From JAAFIP01 sp043718065 (lineage in GTDB: Bacteria > Pseudomonadota > Gammaproteobacteria > Burkholderiales > Burkholderiaceae_C), in assembly GCA_043718065.1 (NCBI GenBank), contig JAYSWJ010000203.1, positions 1 to 24,348 of the forward strand: a stretch of DNA of 24,348 nt, written 5' to 3'. Every line of letters starts with the position of its first letter. The stretch's first letter is position 1. Both the position numbers and the translations under genes were made by a program. The notes beneath the pieces were generated by a model, which saw only the letters and a program-made list of their open reading frames with translations, made no database searches and had not been told where the DNA came from. Of this stretch, positions 1 to 7,256 are shown piece after piece.

Positions 1-708
1 TTTCAAATTTTTGACGCTACCTGCCCGCTAGTGACCAAGGTGCACGTCGAGGTAGCCAAGCTGCACAAAGAAGGCTATGAGTTCATCATGATTGGCCACA
101 AAGGCCACCCCGAGGTAGAAGGCACGATGGGCCAGCTGACCGATGGCATCCATTTGGTCGAAGATTTGGCCGGCGTGGCTACGGTGCAGCCTTTGCAATC
201 GGCCAAGCTAGCCGTGGTGACACAAACCACGCTGAGCGTGGACGATACGGCTGAGATTCACGCCGCGATTCGTGCGCGTTTCCCGGCCATTAAAGAGCCT
301 AAACAGCAAGACATTTGCTACGCCACACAAAACCGCCAAGACGCCGTCAAAGTGCTGTCGGGCCAGGCTGAGCTGGTGATCGTGGTGGGCAGTCCCACCA
401 GTTCTAACAGCAACCGCCTGGCAGAGTTGGCCCGCAAAATAGGCGTTACCAGCTACATGATTGACAGCGCTGCCGAACTGCAGCCGCAATGGTTTGAAGG
501 CGTCACACGCGTGGGCCTGACCGCCGGTGCGTCGGCCCCCGAGGTGTTGGTCAAAGAAGTGATCGACCGCATCAAGGCGCTCGGTGCAGTGTCGATCCGC
601 AAGATGGATGGCATAGAAGAAACCATCAAGTTCCCGCTGCCCAAAGGCCTTAAGCTGGCAGCCAGCGAGCATGTTGCAGATTCCAAATTGCATGCATCGG
701 GTAAGTGA
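1..708 (+). CDS. ispH: 4-hydroxy-3-methylbut-2-enyl diphosphate reductase, 5'-truncated by window edge
   Basis: IspH (LytB) makes the last step of the MEP isoprenoid pathway, reducing HMBPP to IPP and DMAPP in the cytosol with a [4Fe-4S] cluster. The frame is open from base 1 with no start, so about 235 C-terminal residues of a family usually near 315 are present. Visible family motifs are DATCPLVTKVH at the very beginning (second cluster cysteine, Cys96 in E. coli numbering), GHKGHPEVEGT (substrate His and Glu), DICYATQNRQ (third cluster cysteine, Cys197) and SSNSNRL followed by GASAPE (diphosphate-binding Ser/Asn). The first cluster cysteine lies outside the window. The stop is TGA at 706-708, only 4 nt before the likely start of the dehydratase gene, so the two are probably co-transcribed. 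Family assignment is secure. Confidence 0.97.
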   Translation, partial: FQIFDATCPLVTKVHVEVAKLHKEGYEFIMIGHKGHPEVEGTMGQLTDGIHLVEDLAGVATVQPLQSAKLAVVTQTTLSVDDTAEIHAAIRARFPAIKEPKQQDICYATQNRQDAVKVLSGQAELVIVVGSPTSSNSNRLAELARKIGVTSYMIDSAAELQPQWFEGVTRVGLTAGASAPEVLVKEVIDRIKALGAVSIRKMDGIEETIKFPLPKGLKLAASEHVADSKLHASGK

Positions 709-712
709 AGTG

Positions 713-1672
713 ATGAATGCCGTAGGCTCCGAGATTCGCTCTGAAATTAATAGCTGCTTGAGCAGGATTAACAAGGGTTACAGACACTTTATTCATAAAA
801 CTCCGCTGTGGGTTCTGCCCGGTAAAGCGTTGGGTATTGACTGTGGCCAGGTGTGGCTAAAACTAGAGCATTTGCAAACGGGTGGCAGCTTCAAGGCGCG
901 CGGTGCGCTGTACCGTTTGCTGCGCAACACGGTGCCCGCTAGCGGTGTAGTGATAGCGTCGGGCGGCAACGCAGGCATTGCCTCAGCGGCTGCTGCGCAA
1001 AGCATGGGTGTGCCGTGCGAGGTGTTTTTACCTGAAGTGTCTAGCCAAGCTAAGCGCGATAGGCTGCGCGCGATGGGTGCAACGGTGACTGTGACGGGCG
1101 CAGCCTATGCAGATGCTTATGCCGCCTGCGTAGCGCGCCAAAAAATTACTGGCGCACTACAAAACCACGCCTACGACCAGCTAGAAGTAGTGGCTGGTGC
1201 GGGCACGGTGGCTGCAGAAATTGAGGCGCAGCAGGGCGCATTGCCCGACACGATGCTAGTCAGCGTAGGCGGTGGTGGTTTGATTGCGGGCATTGCCGCG
1301 CATTGCTATGGTCGTGCACGCGTGGTGGCGCTTGAGCCGCGCTTGGCGCCCACGTTGTTTGAGGCGCGCAAGGCGGGGCAACCTGTGGATGTGGCGGCTA
1401 GCGGCATAGCGGCAGATTCATTGGGTGCCAAGCGTATTGGCAATATTTGCTGGCAAGTGCAAGCTACGGCTGTTGACGACGCTTTGTTGGTAGAAGACGA
1501 GGCTATTCGCGCCGCGCAGCTGTGGCTGTGGCATAACTTGAAACTTGCTGTCGAGCCGGCTGCGGCTTTGGGTTTGGCGGCGTTGCAAACGGGTGTGTAC
1601 AAACCAGCGGCTAATGAGATGGTGTGTTTGGTATTGTGCGGGGCTAATATGGACCTTGGTGGTTTGAATTGA
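713..1672 (+). CDS. PLP-dependent threonine/serine dehydratase-like protein
   Basis: Fold-type II PLP enzyme of the threonine/serine dehydratase group, which deaminates hydroxy amino acids to 2-oxo acids. Evidence is the PLP-lysine motif GGSFKARGA, the substrate loop ASGGNAGIAS and the glycine-rich phosphate-binding loop SVGGGGLIAG. It has about 319 residues and no C-terminal ACT domain, so it resembles catabolic dehydratases rather than biosynthetic IlvA. I chose ATG 713 because it follows ispH by 4 nt; an ATG at 671 would overlap ispH. The N-terminus is odd: residues about 11-27 (EINSCLSRINKGYRHF) are encoded by a copy of the dispersed repeat at 743-799. The family sequence resumes at HKTPLWVLPG. 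Substrate (Thr, Ser, threo-hydroxyaspartate, or racemase activity) cannot be told from sequence. Confidence 0.88.
   Translation: MNAVGSEIRSEINSCLSRINKGYRHFIHKTPLWVLPGKALGIDCGQVWLKLEHLQTGGSFKARGALYRLLRNTVPASGVVIASGGNAGIASAAAAQSMGVPCEVFLPEVSSQAKRDRLRAMGATVTVTGAAYADAYAACVARQKITGALQNHAYDQLEVVAGAGTVAAEIEAQQGALPDTMLVSVGGGGLIAGIAAHCYGRARVVALEPRLAPTLFEARKAGQPVDVAASGIAADSLGAKRIGNICWQVQATAVDDALLVEDEAIRAAQLWLWHNLKLAVEPAAALGLAALQTGVYKPAANEMVCLVLCGANMDLGGLN
743..799 (+). repeat. Dispersed repeat A, copy 1 (inside the dehydratase CDS)
   Basis: The core AATAGCTGCTTGAGCAG at 749-765 is identical to 11916-11932. The flank (GGATTAACAAGGGTTACAG) matches the copy at 11905-11958 more loosely. Other copies are intergenic; this one is in frame and translated if the dehydratase start at 713 is right. 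Confidence 0.8.
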
Positions 1673-1942
1673 CTTTCTTGATTTAGGTGGGCCTGTGCTT
1701 TAGCGTGTGTGCTGCTGAGGTTGTCTCTGGGCAACGGTATCTCCGGAGCGCTGGACTCGAGCCTGGCATCTCTTTCGCGAAGAATACTCCGAAAACACGC
1801 GAGAATTGAGGTTTTTGTTTGGCTGGCCGCCCCAACGCGCGCCTGTTGTAGTATTTTTCATCGAGACGGACCCGACTCGTCACATTGTTCTTTGCTTGGT
1901 TTTTAACAGCCCTCGCTTCGGTGTATTGTCGTATTTGTGACC

Positions 1943-1968
1943 ACTATTGATTGCATAGCTGGTTGAGA
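1943..1968 (+). repeat. Dispersed repeat A, copy 2 (degenerate)
   Basis: CTATTGATTGCATAGCTGG followed by TTGAG matches the 13708 copy (CTATTAATTTCATAGCTGG, TTGAG) with two mismatches. Similarity fades after TTGAG, so this copy is partial. Confidence 0.6.
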
Positions 1969-2130
1969 AAATTCTGCGGCGTGCAATCTGGCTTCAGACC
2001 TGTGTACGCCGTACACATCCAGCGCCACGGCAGTGAACATGGTTGGCATGCAAGGGGTTGAGCAACCACCACATCTCCTGATCTGGCAGCTGAAGTAGCA
2101 CCGCCTGTCAGATCCCGTACAAGAATATCA

Positions 2131-2193
2131 AACTTCAATCCTCGCAATCTACGGCATCGCCGCAGCTCACAATCTAAGAAAATCAATCTTCAA
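2131..2193 (+). repeat. Dispersed repeat B, copy 1
   Basis: CATCGCCGCAGCTCAC at 2155-2170 is identical to 18638-18653. After 12 variable bases both copies end in a similar TNAATCTTCAA, at the same spacing. Upstream both have AAGAAT near a TCAA. I do not recognise the family. Confidence 0.55.
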
Positions 2194-2249
2194 AGCTCAG
2201 GTCACAACAATATCAATTCCCACCCTAGATCAAAGAAAATGCCGGTAAT

Positions 2250-2278
2250 CTGAACCAAGTCCTACAGGAAACTACAAT
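2250..2278 (+). promoter_or_regulatory. serS promoter; suggests a leaderless transcript
   Basis: TACAAT (2273-2278) is a good -10 hexamer, with CTGAAC (2250-2255, three of six -35 bases) 17 bp upstream. Only 7 bases separate the -10 from the serS ATG at 2286, so the expected transcription start falls at or next to the start codon. There is no Shine-Dalgarno at normal spacing. This is inference from sequence. Confidence 0.5.
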
Positions 2279-2285
2279 CACAGCT

Positions 2286-3593
2286 ATGTTAGATACCACA
2301 CTCCTTCGCAAAGACATGGCCGCTGTAGTAGCCGCCCTGCAAAAGCGCAAAAATCCGCAGACGTTTTTAGACGTTGACAAGTTCACGTCGCTAGACGCTG
2401 AGCGCAAAACCATCCAAGTGCGCACCGAAGAGCTGCAAGCCAAGCGCAACAGCTTGTCCAAGTCAATTGGCATGCTCAAAGCCAAAGGCGAGAGTACCGA
2501 TGCGGTGATGGCTGAGGTGGCAACCTACAAGACAGAACTAGAGGCTGGCGAAATTCGCACTGCAGCCATCGTGGCAGAACTTAACGCCATGATGATGACC
2601 TTGCCCAACTTGCCGCACGACAGTGTGGCTGTGGGCAGTGACGAGTCAGGCAATGTACAGGTGCGCACTTGGGGCACTATCCGCAAGTTTGATTTTGAGG
2701 TGAAAGACCATGTGGACGTTGGTACGCCGCTGGGTTTGGACGCTGACACAGGTGCCAAACTGGCAGGCGCGCGCTTTACGCTGATGCGTGGTCAAATCGC
2801 CCGCTTGCACCGTGCGCTGGCGCAGTTTATGTTGGATGTGCAAACTACCGAGCATGGCTACACCGAGTGCTACACGCCGTATATTGTCAATGCTGATACG
2901 TTGCGCGGTACGGGGCAACTGCCAAAGTTTGAAGAAGATTTGTTTGCCGTTAAAAAGGGTGGACAAGACGGTGATAGCGAGGCGTTATACCTTATTCCCA
3001 CCAGCGAAGTCACGCTTACTAACACGGTGGCTAACACCTTGCTGTCCGAGTCCGACTTGCCCATCAAGCTAACTGCCCACAGCCCGTGCTTTCGTTCCGA
3101 GGCAGGCAGCTACGGGCGCGACACGCGTGGCATGATTCGCCAGCACCAGTTTGACAAAGTAGAGATGGTGCAAATAGTGCACCCCGACACCAGCTACGAG
3201 GTGCTAGAGCAAATGACTGGCCACGCCGAGGCTATTTTGCAAAAGCTGAACCTACCCTACCGGGTGATGGCCCTGTGCACAGGTGACATGGGGTTTGGTG
3301 CGACTAAAACCTACGACCTTGAAGTGTGGCTGCCTGCTCAAAACGCTTACCGCGAGATCAGCTCGGTGAGCAATTGCGAAAGCTTCCAAGCCCGCCGCAT
3401 GCAAGCCCGATTTAAAAATGCCCAAGGCAAAAACGAGCTAGTACACACTCTCAATGGGTCTGGCTTGGCCGTGGGCCGTACCTTGGTGGCTGTGCTAGAA
3501 AATTACCAAAATGCTGATGGCAGCGTGACGGTACCCGAGGCTTTGCACTCCTACATTGGTGGGTTAAGGCAAATCGGCCCGGTATCAGTCTAA
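2286..3593 (+). CDS. serS: Seryl-tRNA synthetase
   Basis: Class II aminoacyl-tRNA synthetase that charges tRNA-Ser (and tRNA-Sec) with serine in the cytosol. The 435 residues match the usual length. The N-terminal third (about 30-105, rich in K, E and Q) is the tRNA-binding coiled-coil arm. Motif 2 is FRSEAGSYGRDTRG followed by HQFDKVE, and motif 3 is NGSGLAVGRTLVAVLENYQ, with the expected catalytic Arg residues. It starts at ATG 2286 with MLDTTLLRKD, as is typical of the family. A serine tRNA gene lies 81 bases downstream, on the same strand but with its own promoter. No unusual features were seen. Confidence 0.98.
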   Translation: MLDTTLLRKDMAAVVAALQKRKNPQTFLDVDKFTSLDAERKTIQVRTEELQAKRNSLSKSIGMLKAKGESTDAVMAEVATYKTELEAGEIRTAAIVAELNAMMMTLPNLPHDSVAVGSDESGNVQVRTWGTIRKFDFEVKDHVDVGTPLGLDADTGAKLAGARFTLMRGQIARLHRALAQFMLDVQTTEHGYTECYTPYIVNADTLRGTGQLPKFEEDLFAVKKGGQDGDSEALYLIPTSEVTLTNTVANTLLSESDLPIKLTAHSPCFRSEAGSYGRDTRGMIRQHQFDKVEMVQIVHPDTSYEVLEQMTGHAEAILQKLNLPYRVMALCTGDMGFGATKTYDLEVWLPAQNAYREISSVSNCESFQARRMQARFKNAQGKNELVHTLNGSGLAVGRTLVAVLENYQNADGSVTVPEALHSYIGGLRQIGPVSV

Positions 3594-3617
3594 TCTGTAG
3601 ACCATGTTGGTCAGCAA

Positions 3618-3645
3618 TTACCAGCCCAAGCCCACCTGCTAAAAT
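3618..3645 (+). promoter_or_regulatory. tRNA-Ser promoter
   Basis: TTACCA (3618-3623) and TAAAAT (3640-3645) are separated by 16 bp and lie 29 bases before the mature tRNA 5' end. This spacing and match fit a sigma-70 promoter for the tRNA gene. Confidence 0.5.
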
Positions 3646-3674
3646 ACATGCTTCGACAAAATTGACGCAAATCC

Positions 3675-3764
3675 GGAGGGGTGGCAGAGTGGTCGAATGT
3701 ACCTGACTCGAAATCAGGCGTAGGGGCGACCCTACCGAGGGTTCGAATCCCTCCTCCTCCGCCA
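3675..3764 (+). tRNA. serU: tRNA-Ser(CGA)
   Basis: A 90-nt class II tRNA. The acceptor stem GGAGGGG pairs with CTCCTCC (one G-U). The anticodon stem CCTGA/TCAGG encloses the loop CTCGAAA, giving anticodon CGA at 3709-3711, which reads UCG. A long variable arm (TAGGG/CCCTA) and the T arm GAGGG-TTCGAAT-CCCTC follow. CCA is encoded at 3762-3764. The long variable arm and anticodon both say serine. An intrinsic terminator follows. The symbol is used by analogy with the E. coli CGA isoacceptor. Confidence 0.97.
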
Positions 3765-3771
3765 AAAAAGC

Positions 3772-3812
3772 AAAGCCTTGTCATCTATCCACAATGACAG
3801 GGCTTTTTTTTT
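3772..3812 (+). terminator. Intrinsic terminator after tRNA-Ser
   Basis: A 12-bp stem (AAAGCCTTGTCA at 3772-3783 with TGACAGGGCTTT at 3795-3806, one G-U) has an 11-base loop and is followed by an unbroken T run to 3812. This is a textbook Rho-independent terminator ending the tRNA transcript. The A run on the left could make it work in both directions. Confidence 0.9.
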
Positions 3813-3880
3813 GCCGAAGCCAAGCCCTTTTTATCTACTTTGCGTTGCCCATAGGGCGTGCAATAGCCTGTTTTGCGCGG

Positions 3881-3886
3881 TAGCAT
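3881..3886 (+). promoter_or_regulatory. Possible -10 element of the histidine kinase gene
   Basis: TAGCAT (four of six consensus bases) lies 7 bases before ATG 3894 with no Shine-Dalgarno in between. This is the same arrangement as at serS. It is weak on its own. Confidence 0.25.
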
Positions 3887-3893
3887 ACAAGCC

Positions 3894-5321
3894 ATGAAAA
3901 TTGATTCACGTTTTGCAGACCCGCATGCGGGCATGTCATTGCCAATGCCCGCCAAACAAAGCCGTGCTGAATGGGTAGACGTGCAGCTGACCCGCACGTT
4001 TATGGCTAACGCGCGTACGGCGATCGTGGCATCAGTTATTGCTTTGGTCATGACGCTCAGTGTGTTGTACGGGTCGGTATCAACTGTTGCGCTAATGGTC
4101 TGGGCGTCACTTGCAGTGGCTATCATGGTCTACCGGCAGTGGGTTCTCACGGTATACCTGAAAAAATATACACACGCCAATGCTAATGCGTTGAACCAGT
4201 TTTTCCGACTGCACCAGTGGAGCTGGCCTGTCAGCGCGGTGACCTGGGCGGGGTTGATGTTTTTGTACCTTGGCAAAGTGCCATTGACCAACCAGTTTAT
4301 TTGTCTTTTGGTGCTAGTGGGTATGGGGGCTTTTTCGGTCACACTGATGTCGGGGCGCATGAGCTGCTTTCGCCCGTATGTGCACTGGCTCAGCGTTACC
4401 TGTGTGGCGGCCGTAGCGGCGTCTTGGTACAACGATGGTTACTGGAACATTGAATCGTCAGACCTTGCCATGGCCGTGTTGATAACTACCTTTGGGGGCT
4501 TGGTGTTACGCTCGGGCCAGCGCTACCATATTATGCAGCGCCGTGGGTATGAGCTGCAGTACGACAACGAGCGTTTGATTGCGTCGCTGCGCGACCAAAC
4601 CGAAACCGCTAAACAGGCGGTGACGGTGAAGAACAATCTGCTAGCTAACGCCGCGCATGATTTGCGCCAGCCAGTACACGCGCTGGCTTTTTATGCCGAC
4701 TGGCTGCGCAGCGAGCCTGAACTGGCCGCCGAAGTAGTGCCCAAAATTTTATTGGCTACCGATTCTGTCAACACCCTGTTTAACAGCCTGTTTGATTTTG
4801 CACGGATTGAGGCGGGCGGCGTGCAACCGCATTTTGTAGCCGTACCGGTGTGTGCGATAGCCAACGATTTGAAGCTGCAGTTCAGCCCGTCTGCGCAAAC
4901 CCGTGGCATTGACTTGCGCTTGCGGATTGCACCGGGCTATGTGTGGACTGACCCGGTGCTGATTCGCCGTATTGTGGGCAACCTGATGGCCAACGCGGTG
5001 CGCTATACAGAGCACGGAGGCGTATTACTAGCCACCCGCTTGCGCGGCGACGAGATGTGGATAGAAGTATGGGACACCGGGGTAGGCATAGCCCCCGAGC
5101 ACCAAGACAAAGTGTTCAATGAGTTCTACAAAGCATCGACACACCAAGGCACAGAAGATGGTTTTGGCTTGGGGCTGACTATTGTGGAGCGGCTGTGCTC
5201 GGTGCTGGGCCACAAGGTGACTATGTTGTCCAGCTCTGGCCGCGGTACCTGTATGCGATTGACGGTTAAATTAGCCAAGCTGCAGGGTAGCGAAGCAGCG
5301 CAACCTTTAGCATTGCAGTAA
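3894..5321 (+). CDS. Membrane-bound sensor histidine kinase
   Basis: About 475 residues. The N-terminal half has about six or seven hydrophobic segments (first pair near residues 38-80, then several between about 105 and 205) and no recognisable periplasmic sensor domain, so the signal is probably sensed in or at the membrane. The HisKA dimerisation box AAHDLRQPVHAL holds the phospho-acceptor His255. An HATPase domain follows, with an N box NLMANAVRYTEHGG, G1 DTGVGIA, F box FNEFYK and G2 GFGLGLTIVE. There is no receiver domain. I chose ATG 3894 over the upstream TTG 3873, which only adds seven unlikely residues. It converges with the response regulator at 5379, its likely partner. The signal is unknown. 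Confidence 0.92.
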   Translation: MKIDSRFADPHAGMSLPMPAKQSRAEWVDVQLTRTFMANARTAIVASVIALVMTLSVLYGSVSTVALMVWASLAVAIMVYRQWVLTVYLKKYTHANANALNQFFRLHQWSWPVSAVTWAGLMFLYLGKVPLTNQFICLLVLVGMGAFSVTLMSGRMSCFRPYVHWLSVTCVAAVAASWYNDGYWNIESSDLAMAVLITTFGGLVLRSGQRYHIMQRRGYELQYDNERLIASLRDQTETAKQAVTVKNNLLANAAHDLRQPVHALAFYADWLRSEPELAAEVVPKILLATDSVNTLFNSLFDFARIEAGGVQPHFVAVPVCAIANDLKLQFSPSAQTRGIDLRLRIAPGYVWTDPVLIRRIVGNLMANAVRYTEHGGVLLATRLRGDEMWIEVWDTGVGIAPEHQDKVFNEFYKASTHQGTEDGFGLGLTIVERLCSVLGHKVTMLSSSGRGTCMRLTVKLAKLQGSEAAQPLALQ

Positions 5322-5340
5322 CTGCTACTTGCTGTGGTAT

Positions 5341-5356
5341 CTCACGCTTGCGTGGG
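5341..5356. terminator. Short hairpin between convergent kinase and regulator genes
   Basis: CTCACGC and GCGTGGG form a stem (one G-U) in the 57-base gap between the two converging stops. No T run follows on either strand, so a terminator role is only possible. Confidence 0.25.
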
Positions 5357-5378
5357 TACGGTACGCAATGCGCGTTGT

Positions 5379-5966
5379 TTACACCACGCCGTGTGTACGA
5401 GCCCAATGGGTAGCTTGGGTGCGGCTTTTCACTTCTAAGCGGCGAAACAGACGCCACAGGTGTACTTTGACAGTGTGTTCACTGATGCCCAATTGCTCGG
5501 CGATGTCGCGGTTAGACAAGCCATCGTCCAGCAGCTTGAGAAGTTGCTTTTGGCGCTTGGAGAGTTTTTCGTTTTCTTGCGCGCCTTCGCCCATTTCGCT
5601 CTCGGGCGACACCAATACGCGCAGCGACTGCGTTAAATGGTTGGCACCGGCAGCTTTTTCTAGGTACAAGTCAGCGCCAGCTTCCAGGGCTAAGTCTTCG
5701 TAATCTGTAGCGGGTGATGCCGACAGCACTACCAAGGGGATATTGGGGTAGGCTGCGCGCACCTCGCGTACGCCAGACACGCCGTGGGTGTCTGGCAGCT
5801 TCAAGTCAAGGCAAATTAAATCAGGCGAGCCGTGTTTGGCGGCGTGCTGAGCCATAACGCCAATGCGGTCCATTTCCACAATGTTGGCATCACTTTTAAG
5901 GCGCCTGAAAAGCATCACAATGGCTTCGCGCATGAGGGGATGGTCGTCAACTATAAAAATAAGCAT
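5379..5966 (-). CDS. NarL/LuxR-family response regulator
   Basis: About 195 residues. The N-terminal receiver domain has the acidic pocket IVDDHP (residues 5-10), the phospho-acceptor Asp54 in LICLDLKLPD, a Ser in the switch position (LSAS) and the conserved Lys in LEKAAG. After a linker, the C-terminal HTH_LUXR domain LSKRQKQLLKLL...SNRDIAEQLGISEHTVKVHL binds DNA. I placed the start at ATG 5966 (MLIFIVDDHP), where receivers normally begin; a TTG at 5981 would add five residues. It converges with the histidine kinase at 3894, and no other kinase is present, so they probably form a two-component system. Targets are unknown. Confidence 0.93.
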   Translation of the reverse strand: MLIFIVDDHPLMREAIVMLFRRLKSDANIVEMDRIGVMAQHAAKHGSPDLICLDLKLPDTHGVSGVREVRAAYPNIPLVVLSASPATDYEDLALEAGADLYLEKAAGANHLTQSLRVLVSPESEMGEGAQENEKLSKRQKQLLKLLDDGLSNRDIAEQLGISEHTVKVHLWRLFRRLEVKSRTQATHWARTHGVV

Positions 5967-6001
5967 ATTGTTTGAGAGCAAAAGTTAGTGTCATTAGTTC
6001 C

Positions 6002-6027
6002 TTGTGGCTGCTCTGCAGCCCCCACAA
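6002..6027. terminator. Stem-loop between trpS end and response regulator start
   Basis: TTGTGG (6002-6007) pairs with CCACAA (6022-6027), and inside them CTGC pairs with GCAG around a TCT loop with a CCC bulge. It lies 21 bases past the trpS stop on the minus strand. No T run follows, so it may be a weak terminator, a processing or stability element, or part of the regulator's 5' region. Confidence 0.35.
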
Positions 6028-6047
6028 AATCCAATGCGCTCTATTTG

Positions 6048-7253
6048 TTAGTAATTAAGTCCAATTGCAGAGCGAACATCGTACATCGTGTCTTGTGCCA
6101 CCTTGCGTGCCCGTGCACAGCCTGCATCCACGATTTCCCGTACTACCTTTGGATTATCTACGTAAGGTTGCGCGCGCGCAAGCATAGGTTGCTGTTCTAT
6201 CAAAATAGCGTCACTGACGGTCTTTTTGCACTCTATGCAGCCTATGCCTGCGGTGGTGCAGCCTCGTGTAACCCATTGTTTGCGGGCTTCGTCTGAATAA
6301 ACTAGGTGAAACTGCCAAACCGGGCATTTGGCAGGGTTGCCCGGATCGCTGCGCTTGACCCGCGCAGGGTCGGTGGGCATTTCGCGTAATTTTTTCTCGA
6401 TACTGGCAGCGTCTTCACGGATGGCGATGCTATTACCGTAGCTTTTGCTCATCTTGCGGCCGTCCAAGCCGGGCAGTTTGCTGGCGTTAGACAGCAGCAC
6501 TTGCGGCTCGATCAGCACGGTTTTGCCTTTGCCGCTGACATGCGATGTCAGCAGGGCGCGCTCATCTTCGGTCAAGGCTGGGAATTTAGCCAAAAAACCG
6601 GGTAGTTTTTGTAAAACTGTTTCGTCACCCAGTTCTTGGCGCTTTTTGGCCATGCTGTTGATGTAGCGGGCGTCTTCTTTGGGCCAAGCGGCTAACAAGG
6701 CGGCAATTTTGGCGGCATCGTCACCACGGCGGCCGTACAGGTCGTTAAAGCGGCGGGCGGTTTCGCGGGTTAGCTCGACATGGCTGGACTGGTCTTCACC
6801 CACGGGCACGTAGTGGGCGCGGTAGATCAAAATATCGGCCGCTTGCAGCAGCGGGTAGCCCAAAAATCCATACGTTGACAGGTCTTTGTCATTGAGCTGT
6901 TGTTGCTGGTCTTTGTAGGTGGGCACGCGCTCTAGCCAGCTGATGGGCGTGCCCATAGCCAGCAGCGTGAACAGCTCGGCATGCTCAGGCAGGCGGCTTT
7001 GTAAAAAGATGGTGCATTGCTCGGGGTCTAGGCCAGCGGCCAGCCAGTCGATCACCATCTCATACGCGTTTTGCTCGATAACTTCGCGGTTTTCGTAGTG
7101 GGTGGTCAGGGCGTGCCAGTCGGCTACAAAGTAAAAGCACTCCATCTCTGACTGCAAGCGCACCCAGCTTTTTAGCGCGCCGTGGTAGTGGCCTATGTGC
7201 AGCGCGCCCGTGGCGCGCATGCCGGATAAAACTCGTTCTTTAGCAACTGTCAT
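6048..7253 (-). CDS. trpS: Tryptophanyl-tRNA synthetase with probable iron-sulfur site
   Basis: Class I synthetase charging tRNA-Trp in the cytosol; 401 residues, a long form of the family. The class I signatures are HIGH at residues 19-22 (ALHIGHYHG) and KMSKS at 267-271 (GRKMSKSYGN). Four cysteines at 310, 332, 339 and 342 form C-x21-C-x6-C-x2-C in the C-terminal domain. This closely matches the C-x22-C-x6-C-x2-C [4Fe-4S] site known in Thermotoga maritima TrpRS near the anticodon-binding region, so a cluster is inferred. It starts at ATG 7253, 3 nt after the stop of the site-2 protease gene, so the two are probably one operon. No strong Shine-Dalgarno is seen. Confidence 0.97.
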   Translation of the reverse strand: MTVAKERVLSGMRATGALHIGHYHGALKSWVRLQSEMECFYFVADWHALTTHYENREVIEQNAYEMVIDWLAAGLDPEQCTIFLQSRLPEHAELFTLLAMGTPISWLERVPTYKDQQQQLNDKDLSTYGFLGYPLLQAADILIYRAHYVPVGEDQSSHVELTRETARRFNDLYGRRGDDAAKIAALLAAWPKEDARYINSMAKKRQELGDETVLQKLPGFLAKFPALTEDERALLTSHVSGKGKTVLIEPQVLLSNASKLPGLDGRKMSKSYGNSIAIREDAASIEKKLREMPTDPARVKRSDPGNPAKCPVWQFHLVYSDEARKQWVTRGCTTAGIGCIECKKTVSDAILIEQQPMLARAQPYVDNPKVVREIVDAGCARARKVAQDTMYDVRSAIGLNY

Positions 7254-7256
7254 TTT

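Larger units (their letters stand above)
1673..2249. other. Gene-free spacer with degenerate repeats
   Basis: About 580 bases between the dehydratase stop and the serS promoter with no convincing gene; short frames here have no recognisable family. It holds an AAACACGCGAGAATT element (1793-1807), a degenerate repeat A copy (1943-1968), a 7-bp inverted repeat TGTGTAC/GTACACA with a 3-nt loop (2001-2017), a near-perfect 10-bp inverted repeat GATCTGGCAG/CTGTCAGATC (around 2080-2115) and repeat B (about 2131-2193). Three of these pieces recur in the spacer at 18395-18672. It reads as a repeat graveyard, possibly with gene remnants. Confidence 0.6.

Noticed and set aside
208..774. 188-codon open frame antisense to ispH
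   Set aside because: ispH is certain on the other strand, and the antisense product is Cys/His-rich low-complexity shadow sequence.
1709..1906. 65-codon plus-strand frame downstream of the dehydratase
   Set aside because: Covers the AAACACGCG element and has no domain, signal or start support.
2001..2017. Inverted repeat TGTGTAC/GTACACA as an operator
   Set aside because: It is a single copy far (about 270 bp) from serS, with no regulator context to support it.
1944..2186. 80-codon minus-strand frame in the first spacer
   Set aside because: No recognisable family, no good ribosome site, and part of it is repeat A and repeat B sequence.
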